Positions 9,386 through 18,288 of a stretch of 64,000 nucleotides of DNA are shown piece by piece. A program made the translations under genes and the position numbers. Each line of letters starts with the position of its first letter. Position 1 is the stretch's first letter. The stretch comes from Bizionia paragorgiae (lineage in GTDB: Bacteria; Bacteroidota; Bacteroidia; Flavobacteriales; Flavobacteriaceae), in contig NZ_FNQK01000010.1 in the NCBI RefSeq assembly GCF_900107625.1, forward strand, positions 1 to 64,000. The letters are read 5' to 3'. The notes beneath the pieces are model-generated. The model saw only the letters and a program-made list of their open reading frames with translations, was not told the DNA's origin and did no database searches.

Positions 9386-10713
9386 TGCTGTACACAATTA
9401 TAGATGTTGAAACGACGGGGAGAAGTAATCAGATTACCGAAATATCTATTTTTAAATATGACGGCCGGCAGATTGTAGATGAGTATACTACCTTGGTAAA
9501 TCCGCAGACAGAAATACCAGATTATATAACCGCTTTAACAGGTATTGATAATGCAATGGTTGCTCATGCGCCTACTTTTGAAGAGGTCGCACAAGCGATT
9601 TTAGACATTACCGAAGACACGGTATTTGTGGCTCATAACGTTAACTTTGATTATAACGTGATTAGAAATGAGTTTAAAGCCATAGGAATTGATTTTAGAC
9701 GTAAAAAACTATGTACAGTAAGGCTGTCTCGTAAGTTATTACCGGGCCATAAGTCTTATAGTTTAGGGAAGTTGTGTAAGGCGTTGCATATTACGATTAC
9801 CGACAGGCACCGCGCAAAGGGTGATGCAGAAGCGACGGTAGTGTTGTTCGAAATTCTTTTAAACCAAGAGAATGCTGAGACCGTGTTTAATGATTTTTTA
9901 AAGAAATCATCAAAAGAAGCAACCTTGCCGTCGCAGTTGCCAACGGCAGTATTTAATGCGATTCCAAACGCTGCTGGCGTATATTATTTTAAAGATAAAA
10001 AGGGAAATATAATATATATTGGTAAGGCTAAGGACTTGAAAAAGCGTGTTCTCAGTCATTTTTATAGTAAAACTAAGAAATCATTAGAGCTGTGCCGCGA
10101 AACAAAAGACATCGATTTCGAGTTGTCAGGAAGCGAACTTGTAGCGTTATTAATGGAGGATGCTGCAATAAAGCACCATTACCCTAAGTTTAATCAGGCA
10201 GCAAAACGGAAAACCAAGCAATATGGTGTTTTTAGCTTTGAAGATCGCAATGGTGTGCTTCACCTTGCTTATAATACTATTAAAACCACTCCCAATGCTC
10301 TAAAAATATTTCAAAGTATTAGGGAGTGTCGGGCGTATTTAGAGTCTATTTGTTTGCAGTATAATTTATGTCCCAAATATTGCCATTTGCAAGAAGGGGT
10401 AACACAATGCTCACATTACAGTATAAAAACCTGTAAAGGGATTTGTAAAGAGGAGGAATCTGCTGCCGAGTATAATGCCAGAGTAACTGCGGTTATCGAT
10501 GCGATTAACAACACTACTGAATCAAAAGTGATAAAAGAACAGGGGAGAACACCGAGCGAGGAAGCCTTTATATTAATTAAAGATGGTACCTATTTAGGTT
10601 ATGGATTTATCGACAAAGAAGAGGTGATACAATCTGAAGAAGAATTAGCCGATTTTCTAATTCAGCAGAAAGATAATTTAGATATTCAGAAAATATTACG
10701 TCCGCATTTATAG
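9385..10713 (+). CDS. DnaQ-like exonuclease fused to GIY-YIG (UvrC/Cho-like) nuclease
   Basis: A 442-residue fusion. Residues 1-~170 are a DEDDh 3'-5' exonuclease: Asp7/Glu9 in IIDVETTG, the second motif AHNVNFDYN, and His/Asp in HRAKGDAEA. Residues ~190-290 are a GIY-YIG endonuclease: GVYYF, YIGKAKDLKKR with the catalytic Arg, and a Glu in LLMEDAAIKHHYP. A Cys-containing segment (CLQYNLCPKYCH) follows, as in UvrC/Cho. The architecture is like the epsilon-UvrC fusions known from actinobacteria. Its ATG overlaps the repressor's stop (TAATG), so it should be induced with it. Likely role is incision plus 3' trimming at lesions; UvrA is encoded nearby at 11660-14443, though on the other strand. 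Confidence 0.87.
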   Translation: MLYTIIDVETTGRSNQITEISIFKYDGRQIVDEYTTLVNPQTEIPDYITALTGIDNAMVAHAPTFEEVAQAILDITEDTVFVAHNVNFDYNVIRNEFKAIGIDFRRKKLCTVRLSRKLLPGHKSYSLGKLCKALHITITDRHRAKGDAEATVVLFEILLNQENAETVFNDFLKKSSKEATLPSQLPTAVFNAIPNAAGVYYFKDKKGNIIYIGKAKDLKKRVLSHFYSKTKKSLELCRETKDIDFELSGSELVALLMEDAAIKHHYPKFNQAAKRKTKQYGVFSFEDRNGVLHLAYNTIKTTPNALKIFQSIRECRAYLESICLQYNLCPKYCHLQEGVTQCSHYSIKTCKGICKEEESAAEYNARVTAVIDAINNTTESKVIKEQGRTPSEEAFILIKDGTYLGYGFIDKEEVIQSEEELADFLIQQKDNLDIQKILRPHL

Positions 10714-10920
10714 TTAAAGTACTAGTTTAACTATTGTTAACTCATAACTTTAAATAAATTGCCATAAGTCTTTAATTACTAGTATTTTGTAGTTTAATTA
10801 GAGGTGGTTTTGTTAGTCCAAGTCACTGTGTGTAAACCTTAAATAAGAGATATTGTTAATCTGCGGTGGATAACACGTATTTGCCTAAATTTTGTCTGTA
10901 GTCACGCTTTTATTTCGCTA

Positions 10921-11541
10921 TTACGACGAGTGATTTAAACCTTCTAATTCCGTTTTAATGTTATGTTTGGCTTGAGCCTCAAAGGTCGATTTAAAATAAT
11001 CTATTTTAAAAATTGAATCTAATGCTAAGAAATGCTGAAGCACTTTTATCCTTCCTTTCCGATACATAAAATCGGGATATATTTTATATTCTTTTCTGAT
11101 ACTATCGCAGTAGATTTTGTAGTCATCTGGACTTTGTCCTAAGATAGACAGGTCTAAATCCAATAGAATATTTGTATCTGTGTCTAACGATGGTTCATGG
11201 GCTTTTGTAGCTTCAATTAAAGCCATGCTTTCTGGTATACGTCTAAATGTGGTGTTTGAAAGTCTTTTTTCTAATCGTAAAGCACTTTCGTGCTCGTTAG
11301 TGCTCTTTGTCGCATTATAAATGATATCGTGGTAGTATATAGCAAACAAAAGCGTGTCCATATCCGTCACTTGCGAAGCTATGGGGGCTAAACTGTTTAT
11401 CATGTGTTCTATATGCTGAAGGTTATGATAATAGCGCGATTTAGCGCTGTAAGCTTTTTCGATTTCTCGCCAACATTCTAAACTATAATCATCGTTATCA
11501 GAATACTTTGTAATCAGGGAAATAAAGGTTTCTTTTATCAT
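10921..11541 (-). CDS. HD-superfamily predicted metal-dependent phosphohydrolase
   Basis: About 206 residues from the internal ATG at 11541 (MIKETFISLITKYS); the frame is open to 11589, but that would add a hydrophobic stretch (LHLNLVVVNTS) not expected in this family. Motifs: SRYYHNLQHIEHM near the N-terminus, AIYYHDIIYNA with the HD pair, and NEHESALRLEKRL. This is the pattern of COG4339-type HD proteins, whose substrate is unknown. It converges with the nuclease gene across a 207-base gap in which I see no terminator or other feature. Probably monocistronic. Confidence 0.8.
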   Translation of the reverse strand: MIKETFISLITKYSDNDDYSLECWREIEKAYSAKSRYYHNLQHIEHMINSLAPIASQVTDMDTLLFAIYYHDIIYNATKSTNEHESALRLEKRLSNTTFRRIPESMALIEATKAHEPSLDTDTNILLDLDLSILGQSPDDYKIYCDSIRKEYKIYPDFMYRKGRIKVLQHFLALDSIFKIDYFKSTFEAQAKHNIKTELEGLNHSS

Positions 11542-11659
11542 AGTTGAGGTGTTTACCACCACCAAATTTAGGTGTAATTCCTTTATCACCCATTGTAACA
11601 GAGTAAAAATAGACTAGCGATGACTCCCGTAATACTTGATCCTGTTTCCTAATCAGGAG

Positions 11660-14443
11660 CTACAGCTTGTCTTTCAAGTATTTTCCGGTTATCGATTTTT
11701 TGTCTTTTACCAATTCTTCAGGCGTTCCGTAAGCAACCAAATGGCCACCGTATTCTCCACCTTCCGGTCCTAAATCAATAATATGATCGGCACATTTAAT
11801 CAGTTCTAAATTATGTTCTACGACTAAAATAGAATGGCCTTTCTCGATTAAAGCAGTAAACGATTTTAATAGTTTCTGAATGTCGTGAAAATGCAAACCG
11901 GTCGTAGGTTCATCAAAAATAAACAATGCTGTTTCCTTTGTGTTTCCTTTTCCTAAAAAGGAAGCGAGTTTTATACGTTGAGCTTCACCACCAGATAGGG
12001 TAGAAGAGCTTTGTCCTAAAGTGACATAGCCTAACCCAACATCTTGTAGAGGTTGAAGTTTGTTTTTGATTTTTGTTACATGGTTTTCATCAAAGAATCT
12101 AATCGCATCATCGATAGTCATGTTTAAGATATCATCAATGTTTTTATCGGCAAAGGTCACCTCTAATACTTCTTTTTTAAAGCGTTTTCCTTTACAAGTT
12201 TCACATTCTAGGTGGACATCGGCCATAAATTGCATTTCGATGGTAACTTCACCTTCACCTTTACAGGTTTCACATCGACCTCCATCGACATTAAAACTAA
12301 AATGTTTAGGTTGGTAGTTGCGAATATCACTTAGCTTCTGTTTTGAATATAAGGCTCTAATATCGTCGTAAGCCTTAATATAAGTTACTGGATTAGAACG
12401 TGAAGAACGCCCTATAGGGTTTTGATCGACAAACTCAATATGCTTTACATTGGCATAGTTTCCTTTTAACTCTGAAAACTGCCCCGGCTTATCTCCAAAA
12501 CCTGTTAATGCCTTTTGTAAGGCTGGATATAAAATCTTTTTTACCAAGGTACTCTTTCCACTTCCCGAAACCCCTGTGATAACTGTGAGCATGCCCAATG
12601 GGAAGGTCACATTAATGTTCTTTAAGTTGTTTTCACGTGCGCCAATAACTTCAACACTGTACTTTGAGCTTCGTCTTTTCTTAGGGACCTTAATCTGAAG
12701 GGTTTCGTTTAAATATTGTGCTGTTAGGGAGTTTGATTTCAAGATCTCTTTAAAGGTTCCTGTGGCAACCACTTCACCACCTAAGGTTCCTGCTTCGGGT
12801 CCGATATCAATAATTTCATCGGCCTCTTTCATGATATCTTCATCGTGCTCAACCACAATTACAGTGTTTCCTAAGTCACGTAATGCCTTTAAAACCAAAA
12901 TAAGGCGCTCTGTGTCCTTTGGATGTAATCCTATACTTGGTTCATCTAAAATATACATAGATCCCACCAAGCTGCTCCCAAGGGATGTGGCTAGGTTTAT
13001 ACGCTGACTTTCTCCACCGGATAGTGTGTTTGATTTTCGGTTTAAGGTTAAATAATTTAAACCGACATTTGATAAAAAGGACAAGCGGTTATTAATTTCT
13101 ATAAGTAAGCGTTTTGCAATCGTGCTATCGTGCTCGTTTAATTGTATATTTTTAAAGAAATCGGCCAATTTATTAAGAGGCATTTCAACCAAATCGGTAA
13201 TAGATTTACCATCCACTTTTACATAATTAGCTTCTGGTCGTAAACGCTTACCCTGGCACGTTTTACACTTCGTTTTTCCGCGATAGCGCGATAACATTAC
13301 TCTATTTTGAATTTTATAAGCCTTAGCTTCTAATTCTTCAAAAAAGGTGTTTAGCCCTTCGAAATATTCGTTTCCTTCCCATATTAGGTTTTTATGTGCT
13401 TCACTAAGTTGAAAATACGGCTTGTGAATCGGAAAATCGAATTTATGAGACTGATTCACTAGTTGGTCGCGGTACCAACTCATACTTTCGCCGCGCCATG
13501 GGAAAATGGCGTTTTCATAAATGGATAATTCGGTGTTGGGAACGACTAAATCATCGTCAATCCCCACAATATCACCGTAACCTTCACATTTGGGACAAGC
13601 GCCATACGGGTTGTTGAAACTGAATAAGTGCACATTAGGTTCTAAAAAGCTAAGGTCGTCCAATTCAAACTTGTTGCTAAAATGACGTTTAGTATCGTCT
13701 TTTAATAACTGGATATAACACTCACCTTTACCTTCAAAGAAAGCCGTTTGAACCGCATCGGCCAAACGATTATAAAAATCCTCATCGTTTTTGGTAACAA
13801 TTCTATCTACAACCAAAAACAGGTTGTCTAAAGAAGAGATATTTTCGGCATCATTGATTTTTAAGATCTCACCGTTATACTTTATACGCGCATACCCTTG
13901 TTGATTTAGGGCTTGTAATTTATTTTCTATGGTACGGCCTTCCTCTAAAAAGATAGGAGAGAGGAGCAGTAGTTTTTCCTTTTCGTCAATGGTTTTAATG
14001 TAATTTAATACATCGCTAACCGTATCTTTTTTAACTTCAAGACCAGAGACTGGTGAGTGGGTTTTACCAATTCTCGCGAACAGTAATTTTAGATAGTCAT
14101 AGATTTCCGTTGTGGTTCCTACAGTTGATCGGGGGTTTGTAGAGTTTACCTTTTGCTCTATAGCAATTGCAGGAGCAATTCCCTTTATATAATCGACTTT
14201 AGGCTTGTTTAAACGTCCTAAAAACTGTCTGGCGTAACTCGATAAGCTTTCTACATAACGACGTTGGCCCTCGGCGTATAAGGTATCGAACGCTAAACTT
14301 GATTTTCCAGAGCCTGATAATCCTGTGATAACAACTAATTTATTACGTGGGATAACAACATCTATATTTTTAAGGTTGTGCAGTTTAGCCCCTTTAATAA
14401 TAATGTTTTCTTTAGGATTAACTTCGGAAAGTATAGTGTTCAT
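11660..14443 (-). CDS. uvrA: Excinuclease ABC subunit A
   Basis: A 927-residue UvrA, the damage-recognition ATPase of nucleotide excision repair. It has two ABC modules: Walker [13 protein letters not shown] (~40) and [13 protein letters not shown] (~625), signature motifs [12 protein letters not shown] and [12 protein letters not shown], and the DEP Walker B in each half. Zinc modules are visible as [17 protein letters not shown] and [21 protein letters not shown]. The zinc-containing insertion and the Arg-rich RYRGKTKCK segment are intact, and length is normal. A -7 box TATCTTTG on the minus strand (14473-14466) precedes the ATG. No copy of the 8572-8586 dyad was seen upstream, so control by that repressor is not supported. 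Confidence 0.97.
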   Translation of the reverse strand: MNTILSEVNPKENIIIKGAKLHNLKNIDVVIPRNKLVVITGLSGSGKSSLAFDTLYAEGQRRYVESLSSYARQFLGRLNKPKVDYIKGIAPAIAIEQKVNSTNPRSTVGTTTEIYDYLKLLFARIGKTHSPVSGLEVKKDTVSDVLNYIKTIDEKEKLLLLSPIFLEEGRTIENKLQALNQQGYARIKYNGEILKINDAENISSLDNLFLVVDRIVTKNDEDFYNRLADAVQTAFFEGKGECYIQLLKDDTKRHFSNKFELDDLSFLEPNVHLFSFNNPYGACPKCEGYGDIVGIDDDLVVPNTELSIYENAIFPWRGESMSWYRDQLVNQSHKFDFPIHKPYFQLSEAHKNLIWEGNEYFEGLNTFFEELEAKAYKIQNRVMLSRYRGKTKCKTCQGKRLRPEANYVKVDGKSITDLVEMPLNKLADFFKNIQLNEHDSTIAKRLLIEINNRLSFLSNVGLNYLTLNRKSNTLSGGESQRINLATSLGSSLVGSMYILDEPSIGLHPKDTERLILVLKALRDLGNTVIVVEHDEDIMKEADEIIDIGPEAGTLGGEVVATGTFKEILKSNSLTAQYLNETLQIKVPKKRRSSKYSVEVIGARENNLKNINVTFPLGMLTVITGVSGSGKSTLVKKILYPALQKALTGFGDKPGQFSELKGNYANVKHIEFVDQNPIGRSSRSNPVTYIKAYDDIRALYSKQKLSDIRNYQPKHFSFNVDGGRCETCKGEGEVTIEMQFMADVHLECETCKGKRFKKEVLEVTFADKNIDDILNMTIDDAIRFFDENHVTKIKNKLQPLQDVGLGYVTLGQSSSTLSGGEAQRIKLASFLGKGNTKETALFIFDEPTTGLHFHDIQKLLKSFTALIEKGHSILVVEHNLELIKCADHIIDLGPEGGEYGGHLVAYGTPEELVKDKKSITGKYLKDKL

Positions 14444-14465
14444 AAGTGTTTAAATATCTAATCTG

Positions 14466-14473
14466 CAAAGATA
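14466..14473 (-). promoter_or_regulatory. -7 promoter box of uvrA
   Basis: TATCTTTG on the minus strand matches the Bacteroidota -7 consensus TAnnTTTG and lies 22 bases before the uvrA ATG. A good -33 element was not found. Confidence 0.45.
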
Positions 14474-14536
14474 AGGTATATGTGTCAGCATATAAAAAAG
14501 AATATTGTGCAATAAAATGTTAAATGTTTAGATTTT

Positions 14537-14570
14537 TTTTGTTTATTCGGAATGATTGTTGTTATATTTG
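14537..14570 (+). promoter_or_regulatory. Promoter of the ECF sigma factor gene
   Basis: TTTTG at 14537-14541 and TATATTTG at 14563-14570, separated by 21 bases, match the Bacteroidota -33/-7 pattern. It leaves a leader of about 100 bases before the ATG at 14674. Confidence 0.5.
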
Positions 14571-14673
14571 AGACACACAATAACCATTTAAACTTCATTG
14601 CTTATAGCAAAATTTTACTTTTTCACTTTATAAACCCCAAATTGCAAGAGGCCTACTTCTGCAAGAAAAAGTA

Positions 14674-15264
14674 ATGATTATGCAAAACAAACTAATCTCG
14701 GATGCTACATTGGTTAGCAACTATATTCAAGGCGACGAGCCTTCTCTAGAAATTTTAATCAAGAGACATAAACAGCGCATATTTAGCTTTATATATTCTA
14801 AAGTTTACGATAGAGATGTCGCAGAAGATATTTTTCAAGACACCTTTATTAAGGTCATTAAAACCTTAAAACGTGGGGCGTATAACGAAGAAGGCAAGTT
14901 TTTACCGTGGGTAATGCGAATTGCTCATAACTTGGTAATCGATTATTTTAGAAAGAATAATAGAATGCCCAAATTTGATAATAGTGGGGAGTTCAGTATT
15001 TTCTCGGTATTAAGTTGTGATACCCTCAATGCTGAAAAAGCAATTATTAAAGAACAGGTGGAAAGTGATGTGCGACGCTTAATTGATGAGCTTCCAGAAG
15101 ATCAAAAAGAAGTCCTTATGATGCGTATGTACAACGATATGAGTTTTAAGGAAATTTCGGAACGTACAGGGGTAAGTATTAATACCGCTTTAGGGCGTAT
15201 GCGTTACGCATTAATTAATATGAGAAAAGTTATCGAGAAGCATAATATTATATTAACTAATTAA
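14674..15264 (+). CDS. RNA polymerase sigma factor, ECF subfamily
   Basis: A 196-residue sigma-70 family protein with region 2 (YSKVYDRDVAEDIFQDTFIKVI, then FLPWVMRIAHNLVIDYFRK) and region 4 (LPEDQKEVLMMRMYNDMSF, helix-turn-helix FKEISERTGVSINTALGRM). No anti-sigma gene follows; the next gene is a 47-residue protein. The start could also be the second Met (14680). This ECF type, with no adjacent anti-sigma factor and followed by a small conserved ORF and endonuclease III, is common in Flavobacteriaceae; its regulon is not evident from the sequence. Confidence 0.92.
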   Translation: MIMQNKLISDATLVSNYIQGDEPSLEILIKRHKQRIFSFIYSKVYDRDVAEDIFQDTFIKVIKTLKRGAYNEEGKFLPWVMRIAHNLVIDYFRKNNRMPKFDNSGEFSIFSVLSCDTLNAEKAIIKEQVESDVRRLIDELPEDQKEVLMMRMYNDMSFKEISERTGVSINTALGRMRYALINMRKVIEKHNIILTN

Positions 15265-15331
15265 TTAATTAATACAATATTTTTAAAAGTGAGCCGTTTT
15301 ACATTTTGAAACCAACCAAAAAAAACAAAAC

Positions 15332-15475
15332 ATGGCGAAACTTTACTCTAAGAAAAACAAAACGGAAATTGTAATGAATCCGAGAGATGAAACCATTAGT
15401 TTTATTCTTAATTATTCGAAAGCTTTACGAGTGATTACTCACAAAAATATGAAGTTTGAATCGCTTCAGAATTAG
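15332..15475 (+). CDS. Small conserved basic protein, 47 residues
   Basis: ATG at 15332, TAG at 15473-15475. The peptide begins MAKLYSKKNKTEIVMNPRDE and includes ISFILNYSKALRV; it is basic, has no signal peptide or membrane segment, and is predicted cytoplasmic. It lies 67 bases downstream of the sigma factor gene and is followed at once by a strong terminator, which supports a real transcribed gene. I recall similar short ORFs at this spot in other flavobacteria. Function unknown. Confidence 0.72.
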   Translation: MAKLYSKKNKTEIVMNPRDETISFILNYSKALRVITHKNMKFESLQN

Positions 15476-15482
15476 TTTTTTT

Positions 15483-15510
15483 AAGCCTTGATTTATTTCA
15501 AGGCTTTTTT
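15483..15510 (+). terminator. Rho-independent terminator
   Basis: Stem AAGCCTTGA (15483-15491) and TCAAGGCTT (15498-15506) with a 6-base loop and a following T run. It lies right after the 47-residue ORF; its distal arm is inside the 3' end of the convergent nth gene (encoding the final Ala-Leu-Lys). Confidence 0.8.
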
Positions 15511-16161
15511 ATTGTTTTTGTAGTATTCCTTGAGTACTGAAGCTCTACCAATAGTTTTGGTAATAATATCTTTTTCTAAATCCCAACCTCTTGCTGGCGA
15601 ATACTCTCTACCGTACCATATAATTTGCAGATGTAAATCGTTCCAAATTTCTTTAGGAAACAAACGTTTGGCATCTTTTTCTGTTTGTACAACGTTTTTA
15701 CCATTAGTAAGGTTCCAACGGTAGAGTAGTCGGTGAATATGTGTATCTACAGGAAAAGCAGGAAAGCCAAAACCTTGTGACATAACAACGCTTGCGGTTT
15801 TGTGTCCTACAGCCGGTAAAGCTTCTAAGTCTTCGTAAGTTTGTGGAACTTCGCCATTATGTTTTTCTATAAGTATTTTAGACAAGCCGTAGATACCTTT
15901 ACTTTTCATAGGTGATAAACCACAAGGACGAATAATTTCCTTGATTTCAGCCACCGATAGCTTGACCATATCATACGGATTGTCGGCTTTTTCAAAGAGT
16001 ATAGGAGTTATTTGATTTACACGTACATCGGTACATTGTGCAGATAACAACACAGCAATAAGTAAGGTGTAAGAATCTTTATGATCTAAAGGCACTGGTA
16101 TCTCTGGATATAGGTCTTTTAACGTATTTATAACAAATTCTACCTTTTCTTGCTTGGTCAT
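15493..16161 (-). CDS. nth: Endonuclease III-like DNA glycosylase/AP lyase lacking the Fe-S cluster
   Basis: A 222-residue base-excision-repair enzyme of the HhH-GPD family. The helix-hairpin-helix LEALPAVGHKTASVV contains the catalytic Lys121, and the catalytic Asp139 is in FPVDTHIHR. The C-terminus reads WYGREYSPARGWDLEKD: the four cysteines that hold the 4Fe-4S cluster in the E. coli enzyme are absent. Its promoter (TTG, 20 bases, TATTTTTG at 16191-16184) points away from the bcp promoter. The end of the gene overlaps the terminator of the convergent small ORF. Confidence 0.92.
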   Translation of the reverse strand: MTKQEKVEFVINTLKDLYPEIPVPLDHKDSYTLLIAVLLSAQCTDVRVNQITPILFEKADNPYDMVKLSVAEIKEIIRPCGLSPMKSKGIYGLSKILIEKHNGEVPQTYEDLEALPAVGHKTASVVMSQGFGFPAFPVDTHIHRLLYRWNLTNGKNVVQTEKDAKRLFPKEIWNDLHLQIIWYGREYSPARGWDLEKDIITKTIGRASVLKEYYKNNKKALK

Positions 16162-16167
16162 ATATTG

Positions 16168-16191
16168 TATTTTTGGGTAAACTCAAAAATA
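16168..16191. promoter_or_regulatory. Back-to-back nth and bcp promoters in an inverted repeat
   Basis: The 24 bases are a near-perfect dyad with arms TATTTTTGGGT and ACTCAAAAATA. The left arm holds a plus-strand -7 box TATTTTTG (16168-16175) for bcp; the right arm holds the same box on the minus strand (16191-16184) for nth, with a TTG -33 element 20 bases further upstream inside bcp. Predicted transcription starts are almost at the same point. Confidence 0.5.
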
Positions 16192-16196
16192 CAACT

Positions 16197-16652
16197 ATGA
16201 ATACACTAAAACAAGGAGATAAAGTACCTGATTTTTCAGTAAATAATCAGGATGGTGAAACAGTATCATTATCAGATTACAAAGGTAAAAAGCTAATTGT
16301 ATTTTTCTACCCTAAAGCAAGTACTCCAGGGTGTACGGCAGAAGCTTGTAATTTAACCGATAATTATAAATTATTACAAGATAAAGGCTATGAAATATTA
16401 GGTGTAAGTGCCGATTCTGAAAAAAGACAGTCTAATTTTAAAAACAAATATAATTTCCCGTTCCCACTATTAGCAGATGAAAACAAGGACGTAATTAATG
16501 CTTTTGGTGTTTGGGGATTAAAGAAGTTTATGGGGCGTGAATACGACGGTATTCATAGAAAAACGTTTTTAATTGACGAAAATGGCGTGGTAGAGCACGT
16601 TATTGATAAAGTAAAAACAAAAGACCATGCCGCTCAAATATTAGAGCTGTAG
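16197..16652 (+). CDS. bcp: Thioredoxin-dependent peroxiredoxin, Bcp/PrxQ type
   Basis: A 151-residue thiol peroxidase. The peroxidatic Cys is in STPGCTAEAC, with the resolving Cys five residues later as in atypical two-Cys PrxQ enzymes. It reduces hydrogen peroxide and organic peroxides in the cytoplasm using thioredoxin. The ATG at 16197 is chosen over an upstream in-frame TTG at 16173 because that TTG is part of the -7 box. A bidirectional terminator follows at 16682. Confidence 0.94.
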   Translation: MNTLKQGDKVPDFSVNNQDGETVSLSDYKGKKLIVFFYPKASTPGCTAEACNLTDNYKLLQDKGYEILGVSADSEKRQSNFKNKYNFPFPLLADENKDVINAFGVWGLKKFMGREYDGIHRKTFLIDENGVVEHVIDKVKTKDHAAQILEL

Positions 16653-16681
16653 GTCGGACTATTATTGATAGACAAAAAACA

Positions 16682-16714
16682 AAAAAGCTGCTAATTTACC
16701 ATTAGCAGCTTTTT
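16682..16714. terminator. Bidirectional terminator
   Basis: Perfect 14-base arms, AAAAAGCTGCTAAT and ATTAGCAGCTTTTT, around a 5-base loop. It lies between convergent bcp and the 16732-18195 gene and has T runs in both directions. Confidence 0.85.
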
Positions 16715-16731
16715 ATTTATAGTTAAGTGTT

Positions 16732-18195
16732 TTATAGCACTTCTTCTTCATTAAAATTAGCTTGTTCTGTCTCACAACCAAACAGGCTTTTCTCCATAAT
16801 AAGACTTGATACTCCCGGTGGAAGCATTTTTTGCCATCCGTCTTCATTATTGGCAATCATAGATAATACTTTTCTAGAAAATACGGTCAGCGTAGAAGGA
16901 TCATATTCTGAAATATCGACTACTTTTCCATTGTATTTAAAGAACTTATAGAGTTCTTTCATTCTAGGGTGTACTTTTAAGTTCTTACTTGTTGTTATCG
17001 TACCATCTTCATTTTCCATAGGGTAGAGGTACACGCGCAAATCTTTAAAAAACAGCTTTCCAAAGGCTTCTAATATACCACCACTTAAATGGCGATAGTA
17101 TTTTTCGTCGAAAATATCGATAAGATTATTCACACCCATGGCTAATCCCATACGGCTTTTTGTGTACTGAGAAAAGTACTCCACAAGCTTGTAATACTCT
17201 TGGAAATTAGATATTAATACCGTTTGGCCAAGAGAGCATAATAGTTTTGCGCGATCCATAAAATCTTGCTCATCAATTTCTCCTTCGGCGCGTAGGTTAG
17301 ATAAGGTAATTTCAAAAATGACTTGTGTATTATCTTCGTCAACCTTATTTTCTTTTATAAACATGTCGTAAGATTTCTTATACATGTCCATATTTACTTT
17401 CGTTACGGGTCTAAAACTTCCACGTAGCGTTAAAATATTCTTTTTATAAAGTACTTTCGCTGGTAAAACGTTGTTACCGTCTGGTGCAAACATAATAGCA
17501 TCAGTCATACCATTTCTTACCAATTGTAAACTCATTAAGCGGTTGTCTACATTTTCGAAAATAGGGCCAGAGAAGTTTATGGTATCTATTTCTAATTGGT
17601 CTTGATCTAGATGGTCGTATAGATAACGCAACAATTTTTTTGGTTCGTTATACTTATAATACGCACCATATATTAAGTTTGTTCCTAATTTACCTAAAGT
17701 TTCTTGTTGTAAACGTGCATCATTTTCTTTAAAACGAACGTGTAACACAATTTCGTTATATTCTTGGTCGGCATCCACCTGGTACTTAATACCTATCCAT
17801 CCGTGACCTTTAAATTTTTTAGCAAAATCGATAGTAGCCACTGTATTCGCATAACTAAAAAACATTTTATTAGGATGCTTATCTCGTGTTATACGTTGCT
17901 CCATTAGCATAATCTCATGATCAAGCATTTTACGCAAGCGCGCTTCGGTTACGTAACGTCTGTCATTTTCAATTCCGTAAATAGCATCACTGAAATCTTT
18001 GTCGTAAGCGGACATCGCTTTAGCTATCGTACCCGATCCACCACCAGCTCTAAAGAAATGACGAACGGTTTCTTGTCCCGCTCCGATTTCAGAGAAGGTA
18101 CCGTATATGTTTTCATTTAAGTTAATACGTAAAGCTTTATCCTTTAAAGAAGGAACACTTTGAATAACTTTATCTCCTTTTAATGTGATTTCCAT
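16732..18195 (-). CDS. Conserved protein of unknown function, 487 residues
   Basis: I do not recognise a characterised domain. The protein has no signal peptide and no membrane segment, so it is predicted cytoplasmic. Conserved-looking segments include NENIYGTFSEIGAGQETVRH, HFFRAGGGSGTIAKAMSAYD near residues 45-65, SFRPVTKVNMDMY near 270, MGLAMGVNNLIDIFDEKYY and SGGILEAFGKLFFKDLRVYL near 380-400. The glycine-rich FRAGGGSGTIAK could be a phosphate-binding loop, but it does not fit a standard P-loop. Similar proteins in public genomes often carry misleading names such as TonB-dependent receptor; nothing here looks like a plug or beta-barrel. It is the only gene in its unit. Confidence 0.75.
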   Translation of the reverse strand: MEITLKGDKVIQSVPSLKDKALRINLNENIYGTFSEIGAGQETVRHFFRAGGGSGTIAKAMSAYDKDFSDAIYGIENDRRYVTEARLRKMLDHEIMLMEQRITRDKHPNKMFFSYANTVATIDFAKKFKGHGWIGIKYQVDADQEYNEIVLHVRFKENDARLQQETLGKLGTNLIYGAYYKYNEPKKLLRYLYDHLDQDQLEIDTINFSGPIFENVDNRLMSLQLVRNGMTDAIMFAPDGNNVLPAKVLYKKNILTLRGSFRPVTKVNMDMYKKSYDMFIKENKVDEDNTQVIFEITLSNLRAEGEIDEQDFMDRAKLLCSLGQTVLISNFQEYYKLVEYFSQYTKSRMGLAMGVNNLIDIFDEKYYRHLSGGILEAFGKLFFKDLRVYLYPMENEDGTITTSKNLKVHPRMKELYKFFKYNGKVVDISEYDPSTLTVFSRKVLSMIANNEDGWQKMLPPGVSSLIMEKSLFGCETEQANFNEEEVL

Positions 18196-18263
18196 GTATA
18201 GAACGGGGATTTATTTGATGTTACAAAGGTACCAAATTACTATATGAAACAAAATAAATAGTT

Positions 18264-18271
18264 TATTTTTG
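18264..18271 (+). promoter_or_regulatory. -7 promoter box of the MBL hydrolase gene
   Basis: TATTTTTG at 18264-18271 matches TAnnTTTG. Its last base is the G of an in-frame GTG, so the GTG is unlikely to be the start codon and the TTG at 18289 is preferred. Confidence 0.45.
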
Positions 18272-18288
18272 TGTCAAAGAAAATTTAT

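Noticed and set aside
12060-13007. Plus-strand open frames inside uvrA
   Set aside because: They are antisense shadows of a strongly conserved gene and show no domain, start context or separate promoter.
18271-18288. GTG start for the MBL hydrolase
   Set aside because: The GTG overlaps the -7 box TATTTTTG, so it would lie upstream of the transcript.
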